The notes under the pieces: model-generated | What the model was told of the DNA's origin: nothing | What the model saw: the letters and a program-made list of their open reading frames with translations, nothing else | Databases searched by the model: none | Assembly (NCBI GenBank): GCA_902624535.1 | Contig: CACNYF010000003.1 | Span: forward strand, 36,280-100,279 | DNA: 64,000 bases | DNA from: an uncultured Pelagibacteraceae bacterium | Lineage (GTDB): Bacteria; Pseudomonadota; Alphaproteobacteria; Pelagibacterales; Pelagibacteraceae | Direction of reading: 5' to 3' | Part shown: positions 8,631 to 17,863 of the stretch, in pieces | Layout: each line of letters begins with the position of its first letter | How positions within the stretch are numbered: position 1 is the stretch's first letter | Translations under genes and position numbers: made by a program

Positions 8631-9526
8631 TATTCATGACCCTCTGTACTAAAATTATATATCTTTTCGTCTAAAGAGTTATATTTTTCATACTCAACTA
8701 GATCATATAATCTTTTTCTGGTTTGCATCTTATCTATAATATTATTTTGATGTCCATCCGCAAAAATGGCACGCAGACCATCCTCAACACTTTTCATCGC
8801 TAATCTCTGAGTAGTCACTGGATAAATTACAATATTGTAACCAAGCCCTTCCAATTGTTTAAAATCTAACAACTTCGATTTACCAAACTCAGTCATATTA
8901 GCTAAAAGATAACAATTTAATGATTTTCTAACTTTTTCAAACTCAGACTCATCTTTTAATGCTTCTGGAAAAATAATTTCTGCACCTGCATCAACATAAG
9001 ATTTGCAACGTTCAATCATTTTATCAATACCCTCTACACTTTTAGCATCAGAACGTGCAATAATTTTAAAATTGTTATCTGATCTTGCTTCTACACATTC
9101 TTTAATTTTTTTCGTCATATCCTCTTTTGATATCAATTCTTTATTTTCTAGATGACCACACCTTTTCTGTTCTATCTGATCTTCTAAATGAATTGCTGAA
9201 ATACCAAAATTTTCAAATGTTTGAACAGTTTCTTTACAAGATTTAAAACCTGTATCGACATCGACAATTGTTGGAAGATTTGTAACACGTGCAATTTGCT
9301 TTGATCTATTGCTCACATCATTAAGGGTTGTTAATCCTATATCTGGATAACCTAAATCATTAGACATAACACCTCCAGATACATAAACTCCATCGTATCC
9401 AATTTCTTCAATAACTTTTGCTGTTAATGGATTATATGCACCAGGTATTCTTAAAATTTTATTAGATTTAAGTTTATTATCTAAATTAATTCTTTTTTCT
9501 TCAGGTTTTTTTTCAACAAAGTGCAC
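8630..9526 (-). CDS. prpB: 2-methylisocitrate lyase
   Basis: A 298-residue PEP mutase/isocitrate lyase superfamily TIM barrel that cleaves 2-methylisocitrate to pyruvate and succinate. The catalytic cysteine motif KRCGH is at 121-125 and the metal-binding DVDTGF at about 89-94. Length fits PrpB and is much shorter than isocitrate lyase. It is locked between prpD and prpC with 1-nt overlaps on both sides, so the three are almost certainly one transcript. Confidence 0.92.
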   Translation of the reverse strand: MHFVEKKPEEKRINLDNKLKSNKILRIPGAYNPLTAKVIEEIGYDGVYVSGGVMSNDLGYPDIGLTTLNDVSNRSKQIARVTNLPTIVDVDTGFKSCKETVQTFENFGISAIHLEDQIEQKRCGHLENKELISKEDMTKKIKECVEARSDNNFKIIARSDAKSVEGIDKMIERCKSYVDAGAEIIFPEALKDESEFEKVRKSLNCYLLANMTEFGKSKLLDFKQLEGLGYNIVIYPVTTQRLAMKSVEDGLRAIFADGHQNNIIDKMQTRKRLYDLVEYEKYNSLDEKIYNFSTEGHE

Positions 9527-11028
9527 TAAAATATTCCTCTTTTATTATTCGATTTTAAATATCTTTTACTTACTTCAATATTTAGTTTTGTAAGCTGATT
9601 ATTTTTTAATTTTTTTAAATTTTGAACATCTTTTAAAAATCTATCGCTTTCTTTTTTTGAAATTATATTTTCTGTTAAAATTTTAAATTTATTTATATAA
9701 TCTATTCTTTCAAAAGGTCTATTGCCGTAGGGATGAGCATCTGCTCTTTCTAATTCTTCAATTACTTTTTTCCCATTATTTAATGTTACAACAACCCTTG
9801 CACCAAAAGATTTCTTTTTTGGATCAGGATCATGATATTTCTTCGTCCATTTTTTATCCTCATGAGTTTTAATAGATCTCCATATTTTAATTGTGCTTTT
9901 TTTGTTAGCTCTCTTTTTAGTATAAGACTTTACATGATGCCAATCTGCATCTTCTAAAGCTACTGCAAAAATATACATTATTGAGTGATCTAAAGTTTCT
10001 CTACTTGCATTTGGATCCATTTTTTGTGGATCATTAGCTCCAGTTCCTATTACATAATGAGTATGATGGCTTGTATATATATCTATTTTTTTAATTGTAT
10101 TTAAATTATTAATTTTTTTATTAAGTGACTTTGCAATATCAATTAATGCTTGAGCTTGATATTCTGCAGAATACTCTTTTGTATATGTTTCAAGAATAGC
10201 TTTCTTTTCTTCGTTTTTTTTAGGTAAAGGAACAAAATATTTAGCATTTTTTCCATCTAATATCCTTGCAATTACACTGTCTTCACCTTCGTAAATAGGA
10301 CTTGGAGCTCCTTCACCTCGCATGGTTCTATCAACAGCTTCAATTGCTAATTTTCCTGCATGAGCTGGAGCATATGCCTTCCAACTTGAAATCTCACCTT
10401 TTCTTGATTGTCTTGTTGAAACACTTACATGTAATGCTTGTTGAACAGCTTGATAAATAGTTTCTGTATTTAATTTTAACATTGATCCAATGCCAGCAGC
10501 AACACTTGGTCCTAAGTGAGCGATATGATCGACTTTATGTTTATGAAGACAAATAGCTTTTACAAGATTAACTTGAATTTCATAAGCAGTTATAATTCCT
10601 CTTAATAAATCATTTCCATTTTTTTTTAATTGTTGTGCGACTGCTAATAAAGCAGGAATATTATCACCAGGATGGCTGTAATCAGCCGCTAGAAATGTAT
10701 CATGAAAATCTAATTCTCTAACAGCAGTTCCATTTGCCCACGCAGCCCATTCACAATCAAATTTAAGTTTTGAATTTATGCCAAAAAGATTAGCTCCATT
10801 TTTTCTAACATGCTTTTTTGCCATTTCTCTTGCAGATATTACAGGTCCTCTATTTAAGGAAGCTATAGCAACAGAAGCGTTATCAATAATTCTATTAATA
10901 ACCATTTCTATTGAATTTTTATTTAATTTAGCATTATCACTTGCTATCTCTGCTATTTTCCAAGCAAGCTGTTTCTTCTTTGGAAGATTCATTTTTGATG
11001 GATATACTTTAATTGTATGTAATAACAA
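9526..11028 (-). CDS. prpD: 2-methylcitrate dehydratase (MmgE/PrpD family)
   Basis: A 500-residue MmgE/PrpD family enzyme, normal in length, catalysing dehydration of 2-methylcitrate to 2-methylaconitate. The N-terminal HTIKVYPSKMNLP followed by KKQLAWKIAEIA is typical and supports the first start. ANGTAVRELDFHDTFLAADYSHPGDNIPALLA contains the conserved active-site region. First gene of the prpDBC set; its stop overlaps the prpB start by 1 nt. No prp regulator is seen next to it. Confidence 0.92.
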   Translation of the reverse strand: MLLHTIKVYPSKMNLPKKKQLAWKIAEIASDNAKLNKNSIEMVINRIIDNASVAIASLNRGPVISAREMAKKHVRKNGANLFGINSKLKFDCEWAAWANGTAVRELDFHDTFLAADYSHPGDNIPALLAVAQQLKKNGNDLLRGIITAYEIQVNLVKAICLHKHKVDHIAHLGPSVAAGIGSMLKLNTETIYQAVQQALHVSVSTRQSRKGEISSWKAYAPAHAGKLAIEAVDRTMRGEGAPSPIYEGEDSVIARILDGKNAKYFVPLPKKNEEKKAILETYTKEYSAEYQAQALIDIAKSLNKKINNLNTIKKIDIYTSHHTHYVIGTGANDPQKMDPNASRETLDHSIMYIFAVALEDADWHHVKSYTKKRANKKSTIKIWRSIKTHEDKKWTKKYHDPDPKKKSFGARVVVTLNNGKKVIEELERADAHPYGNRPFERIDYINKFKILTENIISKKESDRFLKDVQNLKKLKNNQLTKLNIEVSKRYLKSNNKRGIF

Positions 11029-11081
11029 AATAACTCCTAATTTGTGATTTTGTTTTAATAGTTAAAATAAATTAATCAATA

Positions 11082-11762
11082 TTAAAGATATTGAGATACA
11101 ATTTTTTCAATACCTACAAAGTCTTTTATTAAGTGATTATGATAAATTTCATCAATTTTTTTTTCAGTATATCCATCCTCTAATAAAATCATTGGAATTT
11201 CTGCCGCTTTAGCAGCATTTGCATCCGACTCACTATCACCAATCATAATTGATTTATTTTTACTACCATCTATAATTTCTATAATTGTTGTTATATGTCT
11301 AGGATCAGGTTTACAATAATCAAAAGTATTATAACCAGCAACATACTCGAAGTAATCATATATCCCAATTTTTTTTAGAAGATCTACTGCAAGATGTTCT
11401 GTTTTATTCGTACATACAGCCATTGATATATTTTCTTTTCTACACCAATTTAAAAAATCTTTTACACCAGGCATCAGAGTACTTTCATTCAAAATATTAT
11501 TTCCATAATAAGAAATAAATTCATCTGTCATTTCATTTTTAATTTTCTCATTAATCGAAGTTAATTCTTTTTTAGCCTGGCTCCATATAGATCTACCAAT
11601 CATAGCCCCAGCTCCTTGACCAACAGTATTTTTAAGTTCATCAAGAGATTTTGTGGGGTATCCAAATTTCTTCATAACATGGTTATGAGCAAGCATTAGA
11701 TCAGGTGCTGTGTCTACTAACGTGCCATCTAAATCAAAAAGAATTGTGAATTTTTGTGTCAT
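11082..11762 (-). CDS. gph: Phosphoglycolate phosphatase-like HAD hydrolase
   Basis: A 226-residue HAD-superfamily phosphatase. The nucleophile motif FDLDGTLVDT (Asp10, Asp12) is followed by a helical cap domain of the Gph type, the motif II threonine in CTNKTEHLA, and motif IV IGDSESDANAAKAA. In this subfamily the usual substrate is 2-phosphoglycolate, from DNA repair or RuBisCO; the specificity here is inferred. It is divergent from glmU across a 69-nt gap that probably holds both promoters. Confidence 0.8.
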   Translation of the reverse strand: MTQKFTILFDLDGTLVDTAPDLMLAHNHVMKKFGYPTKSLDELKNTVGQGAGAMIGRSIWSQAKKELTSINEKIKNEMTDEFISYYGNNILNESTLMPGVKDFLNWCRKENISMAVCTNKTEHLAVDLLKKIGIYDYFEYVAGYNTFDYCKPDPRHITTIIEIIDGSKNKSIMIGDSESDANAAKAAEIPMILLEDGYTEKKIDEIYHNHLIKDFVGIEKIVSQYL

Positions 11763-11831
11763 TTAAAAAGTATTAATAAGAAATAAATTGTGAATTAATT
11801 AAACTAATACTCAGTTATATACAACTATCTA

Positions 11832-12440
11832 ATGAATAGTCAAAATTTACAAAATAAACTTCGAGATAAATTTTTAAAAAAAGGTGTCAAAATGAAGGGG
11901 CCAGAGACAGTTTTTTTTTCTAAAGATACTAAAATTGGAAAGAATGTAGAGATAGAACCTTATGTTGTCTTTGCTGATAAAGTTCAAATAGGAAACAACG
12001 TTAAAATTCTGTCTTTCTCTCATCTTGAGGGTGTTAAAATAGATAATAATGTGAGTGTTGGTCCATACGCTCGTTTAAGACCTGGTACAAAAATTAAATC
12101 TGGATCAAAGATAGGAAATTTTGTTGAAGTAAAAAAAAGTATAATAAATAAAAATTCTAAAGTTAATCATTTATCTTATATTGGAGATGCTCTAGTGGGG
12201 AAGAACGTGAATATTGGAGCTGGAACAATAACTTGTAATTATGATGGAAGAAAAAAAAGTAAAACAAACATTAAAGATAAAGTGTTCGTAGGTTCAAATA
12301 CATCTTTAGTGGCGCCAGTTACTTTAAATCAAAAAAGCGTTATAGGTGCGGGCTCAGTGATCACAAAAAATGTAGCTAAAGGGTCACTAGCACTAACAAG
12401 ACCAAAGCAACAAGAAAAAAAAAATTACAAAAGGAGATAA
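11832..12440 (+). CDS. glmU: GlmU acetyltransferase half (left-handed beta-helix only)
   Basis: 202 residues matching only the C-terminal part of bifunctional GlmU: the linker segment [14 protein letters not shown], the hexapeptide repeats of the left-handed beta-helix, [15 protein letters not shown], and [18 protein letters not shown], where acetyl-CoA and glucosamine-1-phosphate are bound. The whole N-terminal uridylyltransferase domain (about 230 residues, with its GxGTRM loop) is missing, and upstream DNA is occupied by the divergent gph. So it should acetylate glucosamine-1-phosphate, while another protein makes UDP-GlcNAc. It is 6 nt from glmS, the preceding step of the pathway. Confidence 0.88.
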   Translation: MNSQNLQNKLRDKFLKKGVKMKGPETVFFSKDTKIGKNVEIEPYVVFADKVQIGNNVKILSFSHLEGVKIDNNVSVGPYARLRPGTKIKSGSKIGNFVEVKKSIINKNSKVNHLSYIGDALVGKNVNIGAGTITCNYDGRKKSKTNIKDKVFVGSNTSLVAPVTLNQKSVIGAGSVITKNVAKGSLALTRPKQQEKKNYKRR

Positions 12441-12446
12441 GAGGTA

Positions 12447-14267
12447 ATGTGTGGAATAGTTGGAATTACAAGCTCTAAAGAGGTAACTCCTAGAATTATA
12501 AATTCATTAAAAAAACTTGAATATAGAGGATACGACTCTGCAGGTATAGCAACTCTTTCTAATGGAAATATAAATGAGGTAAAATGTGAGGGCAGAGTAG
12601 ACGCTTTAGAGAAAAACATTATACAAACAAAAATATCTGGCTCTATTGGTATAGGACACGTTAGATGGGCTACGCATGGAAAACCTAGTTCAATAAATGC
12701 ACACCCTCATTCATCAGAAGATGTATCCGTAGTTCATAATGGTATAATTGAAAATTCAACTATTCTCAAAAAATTATTAGAGAAAAAAGGTTATAAATTT
12801 AAATCTCAAACAGACACAGAAGTAATAGTTCATTTAGTTACTGATTATTTAAAAAAAAATAACCTTAAAAATACAATTATAAAAGTTTTAAAAAAATTGC
12901 ATGGTAGTTTCGCGTTAGGCATAATATTTAAATATCAACCAGACTTAATAGTTGGAGCAAGAAGAGGCTCTCCGCTAGCAGTTGGATATGGACCAAATGA
13001 ACACTACCTTGGCTCAGATTCTTACGCATTAAAGTCAATGACTAATAAAATTTCATATTTAAATGATGGAGAATTTTGCATATTAAAAAAAGATCAAGTT
13101 GAATTTTTTGATGCTGATGGAACTAAAGTAAACAAAAAAATTTTAAATCTTTCTAAAGATGATCAAAATTATGAAAAAGGAGATTACAAATATTATATGG
13201 CTAAAGAAATAGACGAGCAGCCAATTACTTTAAAAAATTGTGTCAATGAGTACATTGACAAATATAACAAAGAAATAAACATTTACAATTTTCCTTGGAA
13301 AATAAGTGAAATTTCATCAGTGGTTTTAATTGGATGCGGAACAGCATACCACTCATGCCTTGTTGCTAAGTATTGGTTTGAACAAAATACAAGTTTAGAT
13401 GTCAGTGTTGATATAGCCTCTGAGTTTAGATATCGAAAAACTAAATTTAAAAAAGATTGTCTATACGTGTTTGTTTCTCAATCTGGAGAAACTGCAGATA
13501 CATTTGCGGCATTAGATTTGTGCAAAAAGAATAATGTTAAAACATGTGCTGTCGTAAATGTTGTTGAAAGTTCAATTGCAAGAGATTCTGATCTAGTTTT
13601 GCCTATTCATTGTGGTCCAGAAGTAGGTGTTGCATCGACAAAGGCTTTTTTGGGACAAATGTTAGTCCTTTATTTATTATGCACTAAGCTTTCTTATGAA
13701 CAAAAATCAATTAATAAAAAGGATTACCAAAAAAAGATAAAAGATTTACTGTCTTTATCTAAATCTGCAAAAAATACATTGAATATTGAAGATAAAATTC
13801 AAACTCTTGGAAAAGATTTTGCAAATTCTAAAGGATCAATGTTTCTAGGTAGAGGCTATTCATATCCAATTGCACTAGAAGGCGCTTTAAAACTAAAAGA
13901 GCTTGCTTATGTTCATGCCGAAGGTTATCCAGCAGGGGAAATGAAACATGGACCTCTTGCACTCATAGAGGAAGGTATGCCGGTAGTAGTAATTGCTCCA
14001 AGAGATGAGCATTATAAAAAAACCATTTCAAATATGCAAGAAGTCATATCTAGAGGTGCAAAAGTTTTACTAATAACAAATAAAAGTACTGATGAAATTT
14101 ATTCAGAAAATATTTGGGAGCAAATAGAAGTTGATACTATATCTGATGAACTCATTCCTTTTTTGACCACTATACCTTTGCAAAAGTTAGCTTATTACTC
14201 TGCATTAGATAAAGGATACGATATAGATAAACCAAGAAACTTAGCTAAATCTGTCACTGTTGAATAA
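12447..14267 (+). CDS. glmS: Glutamine--fructose-6-phosphate aminotransferase
   Basis: A full-length 606-residue enzyme that makes glucosamine-6-phosphate for peptidoglycan and LPS. The N-terminal MCGIVGI gives the catalytic Cys2 after Met removal, and HVRWATHG and TDTEV complete the glutaminase site. Two SIS domains follow (SQSGETADT and SKGSMFLGRGYSYP). The end DKPRNLAKSVTVE is the conserved C-terminal tail that caps the active site. Neighbouring glmU supports a hexosamine operon. Confidence 0.97.
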   Translation: MCGIVGITSSKEVTPRIINSLKKLEYRGYDSAGIATLSNGNINEVKCEGRVDALEKNIIQTKISGSIGIGHVRWATHGKPSSINAHPHSSEDVSVVHNGIIENSTILKKLLEKKGYKFKSQTDTEVIVHLVTDYLKKNNLKNTIIKVLKKLHGSFALGIIFKYQPDLIVGARRGSPLAVGYGPNEHYLGSDSYALKSMTNKISYLNDGEFCILKKDQVEFFDADGTKVNKKILNLSKDDQNYEKGDYKYYMAKEIDEQPITLKNCVNEYIDKYNKEINIYNFPWKISEISSVVLIGCGTAYHSCLVAKYWFEQNTSLDVSVDIASEFRYRKTKFKKDCLYVFVSQSGETADTFAALDLCKKNNVKTCAVVNVVESSIARDSDLVLPIHCGPEVGVASTKAFLGQMLVLYLLCTKLSYEQKSINKKDYQKKIKDLLSLSKSAKNTLNIEDKIQTLGKDFANSKGSMFLGRGYSYPIALEGALKLKELAYVHAEGYPAGEMKHGPLALIEEGMPVVVIAPRDEHYKKTISNMQEVISRGAKVLLITNKSTDEIYSENIWEQIEVDTISDELIPFLTTIPLQKLAYYSALDKGYDIDKPRNLAKSVTVE

Positions 14268-14301
14268 ATAATAAAGTCTGTTAAAACAATTCTGAGTTGA
14301 A

Positions 14302-15681
14302 ATGAAAAATTGGAAAATAAATAGCTGGAGAAAACACCCCGTCAAACATATTCCTCAATATGAAGATGAAAAGGAATTAGAGATGGTTTTAAATAAATTG
14401 AAAACCTTTCCTCCATTAGTTTTTGCGGGTGAAACAAGACATTTGAAAGATCAGTTGGCAATGGTCAATGATGGGAAAGCTTTTCTTTTGCAAGGCGGTG
14501 ATTGTGCGGAAAGTTTTGCAGAATTCCACCCTGACAATATAAGAGATACTTTTAAGGTTATTCTTCAAATGGCTTTAGTGATGACTTACTCAGCTTCTTT
14601 ACCTATTGTAAAACTTGGAAGAATTGCTGGACAATTTTCAAAACCAAGAAGTGCACCAACTGAAAAACAAGGTGATAAAGAATTACCAAGTTATTTGGGA
14701 GACAATATAAATGCAATTGATTTTAATGAAAAAGCTAGAAGACCTGATCCAAAAAGAATGTTTAAGGCTTATTCTCAATCTGCATCAACTTTAAACCTTT
14801 TAAGAGCATTTTCAAAAGGTGGTTTTGCTGACCTTAATAAGGTTCACTTATGGAATTTAGATTATATTAAGAAAAGTCCTCAAGCTAAGAAATTTAAAGA
14901 ATTAGAAGATAAAATAGCAGATGCATTAGCTTTTATGGATGCTTGTGGAATTACATCTGATTTTAATAATAGATTATACACAGTTAATTTTTGGACTTCT
15001 CATGAAGCCTTACACTTACCTTTTGAAGAAAGCATGACAAGAGTAGACTCAACCACGGGTGAATATCACGATACTTCAGCTCACTTTGTCTGGATAGGAG
15101 ATAGAACAAGACAATTAGATGGAGGACATGTAGAGTTTTGTAAAGGTATAGAAAATCCAATTGGCATTAAATGTGGCCCAACTTCAAAACCTGATGAGAT
15201 TGCAAAAATATGTGAAGTTATAAATCCTAAAAATGAAAAAGGAAAAATAACTTTAATCTCAAGATTTGGTCATCAAAATGTTGAAAAATTCTTACCAAAA
15301 TTAATTAGAGGGATTAAAAAAGAGGGATTAAATGTTGTTTGGTCATGTGATCCAATGCATGGCAATACAATTAAATCAACTACTGGTTTTAAAACGAGAC
15401 CGTTTAATGATGTTGTAAGCGAAGTTAAAAATGTATTTGCAGTTCATCAAGCTGAAGGTTCCTATGCAGGGGGTCTTCATGTTGAAATGACAGGACAAGA
15501 TGTGACAGAGTGTACTGGTGGAGCAAAAAAAATATCAGATGCAGATTTATCAAGCAGATATCATACGCACTGTGATCCAAGATTGAACTCTGATCAAGCT
15601 ATAGAATTAGCGTTTTTAATTTCTGATGAGATAAAAAAGAATAGTTTGTATTCTAAATCTGCAATTAAAGCGGCATCTTAA
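14302..15681 (+). CDS. Class II DAHP synthase
   Basis: A 459-residue 3-deoxy-D-arabino-heptulosonate 7-phosphate synthase of the plant/actinobacterial type II family, the entry step of the shikimate pathway. Recognised from LLQGGDCAESFAEF near residue 70, the LGRIAGQF(S)KPRS segment, the metal/PEP-binding WIGDRTRQLDGGHVEF and GIKCGPT, and the C-terminal CDPMHGNT and GGLHVEMTGQDVTEC. All are the family's hallmark blocks. It stands 34 nt after glmS. Confidence 0.96.
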   Translation: MKNWKINSWRKHPVKHIPQYEDEKELEMVLNKLKTFPPLVFAGETRHLKDQLAMVNDGKAFLLQGGDCAESFAEFHPDNIRDTFKVILQMALVMTYSASLPIVKLGRIAGQFSKPRSAPTEKQGDKELPSYLGDNINAIDFNEKARRPDPKRMFKAYSQSASTLNLLRAFSKGGFADLNKVHLWNLDYIKKSPQAKKFKELEDKIADALAFMDACGITSDFNNRLYTVNFWTSHEALHLPFEESMTRVDSTTGEYHDTSAHFVWIGDRTRQLDGGHVEFCKGIENPIGIKCGPTSKPDEIAKICEVINPKNEKGKITLISRFGHQNVEKFLPKLIRGIKKEGLNVVWSCDPMHGNTIKSTTGFKTRPFNDVVSEVKNVFAVHQAEGSYAGGLHVEMTGQDVTECTGGAKKISDADLSSRYHTHCDPRLNSDQAIELAFLISDEIKKNSLYSKSAIKAAS

Positions 15682-15718
15682 CAGTTTAAAAATAAATTTT
15701 TTTTCATATATTCAAATT

Positions 15719-16456
15719 ATGACACCCAAAGATAAAGTGCATCACATTAAAAACTGGATTTCAGATTATGTGAATTCCATGCCAAAAAAAGCTCAATCTT
15801 TAGTGATTGGTATTTCTGGTGGAATAGACTCTTCTGTGTCAAGTACATTAAGTGCAATGACTGGTTTAAAAACAATTGTTTTATCAATGCCTATTAAACA
15901 GAAATCTGCACAACATGATCTAAGTTTGGCACATCAAGAATGGTTAAAGAAGAATTTTAGCAATGTAGAGGGACACACATTAGAATTAGATAGTTTATTC
16001 AAAACATTTGAAGGAACACTAAACAATTTTGGTAGTGAACACGGAATGGCAAACTCTAGAGCAAGATTAAGAATGACAACTCTTTATCAAGTAGCTGCTG
16101 CAAACAATGGAATTGTTGTTGGAACAGGAAATAAAGTAGAAGATTTTGGAGTTGGTTTTTATACAAAATATGGTGATGGTGGAGTAGATATTTCTCCAAT
16201 AGCAGATTGTAATAAAACTGAGGTATGGGAACTTGGTAAAGAACTTGGAATTTTAAAAGAGATTATTAATGCTCCTCCTACAGATGGTTTATGGGATGAT
16301 GGTCGTACTGATGAGGGACAGCTTGGTTTGTCATATAAAGAACTAGAAGAAGCAATGGATAATGAAAATTCTGTAAATAGAGATAAATATAATTCAATTC
16401 GAAGTGCAAATTTGCATAAAATGGAACCTATTCCAGTATGCAAAATTCCTAATTAA
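15719..16456 (+). CDS. nadE: NH3-dependent NAD+ synthetase
   Basis: 245 residues, the synthetase domain only, without an N-terminal glutaminase domain, so free ammonia or an external glutaminase supplies nitrogen. The ATP pyrophosphatase loop SGGIDSS is at 33-39. GTGNKVEDFGVGFYTKYGDGGVDISPI and the PTDGLWDDGRTDE segment form the deamido-NAD and ATP pocket. It catalyses the last step of NAD biosynthesis. Confidence 0.94.
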   Translation: MTPKDKVHHIKNWISDYVNSMPKKAQSLVIGISGGIDSSVSSTLSAMTGLKTIVLSMPIKQKSAQHDLSLAHQEWLKKNFSNVEGHTLELDSLFKTFEGTLNNFGSEHGMANSRARLRMTTLYQVAAANNGIVVGTGNKVEDFGVGFYTKYGDGGVDISPIADCNKTEVWELGKELGILKEIINAPPTDGLWDDGRTDEGQLGLSYKELEEAMDNENSVNRDKYNSIRSANLHKMEPIPVCKIPN

Positions 16457-16501
16457 TCAAATAGATTCACAAATCTACAATTTAAGTATATTCCTAGTTG
16501 T

Positions 16502-17863
16502 ATGACTAAAGATATATTTTTAACTAATAGTCTAGGTGGTAAGAAAGAAAAATTTACACCCAAAAATGAAAAATCCATAGGCATGTATGTTTGTGGTCCT
16601 ACTGTTTATGATGACCCACATATTGGTAATGCCAGACCATTAGTTGTTTTTGATATTCTGTATAAAATTTTAAAAAATAGATATGGATCAACATCTGTAA
16701 AATATATCAGAAATATAACAGACATAGATGACAAAATAATCAAAGCATCTAATGATCAAAATATTTCTATAAACGACTTAACTTCAAAAATTACTGAAAA
16801 TTTTCATAAGGATTGCAATTACTTAAAATGTGAAACACCAAACAGCGAACCAAAGGCAACAGAAAATATAAAACAAATGATTGAAATGATCACAGTACTA
16901 GAGAAAAAAGGGTTTGCATATTCAAAGGATAAGCATGTTTTTTTTGAAGTTAAAAAGTTTAATGATTATGGAAAACTATCTAATAAAAAGTTAGATGAAT
17001 TAATAGCTGGTTCACGAGTAGATGTTTCAGAAATAAAAAAAAATCCTGAAGATTTTGTATTATGGAAACCATCAACTGATAATGAACCTTCATGGGAATC
17101 TCCTTGGAGTAAAGGTAGACCAGGTTGGCACTTAGAATGTTCGGTTATGTCTAAAAGATATTTGGGTGAAGAATTTGATATTCATGGAGGTGGTAGAGAC
17201 TTGATTTTTCCTCATCATGAAAACGAGATTGCTCAATCAAGATGTGCAAATGAAACAAATTCATTTGCAAATTATTGGGTTCATAACGGATTTATAACTC
17301 TTTCTAATGAAAAAATGGCAAAATCTCAGGGAAACATATTAAAAATAAAAGATTTTAAAAATAAATATAATGGTCAAGTTTTAAGATTAGCATTAATTAG
17401 TGCTCATTATAGACAAGGATTAGATTGGAATGAAAAACTAATATCAGAATGTGAAAAGACTTTAAGTAAATGGTATTCAGTCTACTATGAAGTCAATAAA
17501 AGTACAATTTTACCAGATGAACTATTAGCTCCTCTATATGACGATTTAAACACTCCTGGTTATATTGCTAATTTACATTCTTTATATAGTAAAGCTTCCA
17601 CTGGAACGAACGAAGATAAAGCAACTTTTGTAAAAGCTTGTAACTTTATAGGCCTATTGACTGATACTTCTGAAGAGTGGCTACTAACAAAGAAAAATAC
17701 AATTTCTCTTTCAGAAAATGAAATCAATTCAAAAATAGATGAGAGAAATAAAGCAAGAGATGAAAAAAATTATGAGTTAGCTGACAAAATTAGGAAAGAT
17801 CTTTCAGATAAGGGTATTTTAATTGAAGATAAAGATGGTACAACCTCGTGGAAATTGAAATGA
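16502..17863 (+). CDS. cysS: Cysteinyl-tRNA synthetase
   Basis: A class I aminoacyl-tRNA synthetase of 453 residues. The zinc ligand Cys31 begins CGPTVYD, the HIGH-type motif is HIGN (40-43), the second zinc region is WHLECSVM, and the KMSKS-type loop reads KMAKS. The C-terminal anticodon-binding domain ends normally. Its TGA stop overlaps the cimA start (ATGA). Confidence 0.97.
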   Translation: MTKDIFLTNSLGGKKEKFTPKNEKSIGMYVCGPTVYDDPHIGNARPLVVFDILYKILKNRYGSTSVKYIRNITDIDDKIIKASNDQNISINDLTSKITENFHKDCNYLKCETPNSEPKATENIKQMIEMITVLEKKGFAYSKDKHVFFEVKKFNDYGKLSNKKLDELIAGSRVDVSEIKKNPEDFVLWKPSTDNEPSWESPWSKGRPGWHLECSVMSKRYLGEEFDIHGGGRDLIFPHHENEIAQSRCANETNSFANYWVHNGFITLSNEKMAKSQGNILKIKDFKNKYNGQVLRLALISAHYRQGLDWNEKLISECEKTLSKWYSVYYEVNKSTILPDELLAPLYDDLNTPGYIANLHSLYSKASTGTNEDKATFVKACNFIGLLTDTSEEWLLTKKNTISLSENEINSKIDERNKARDEKNYELADKIRKDLSDKGILIEDKDGTTSWKLK

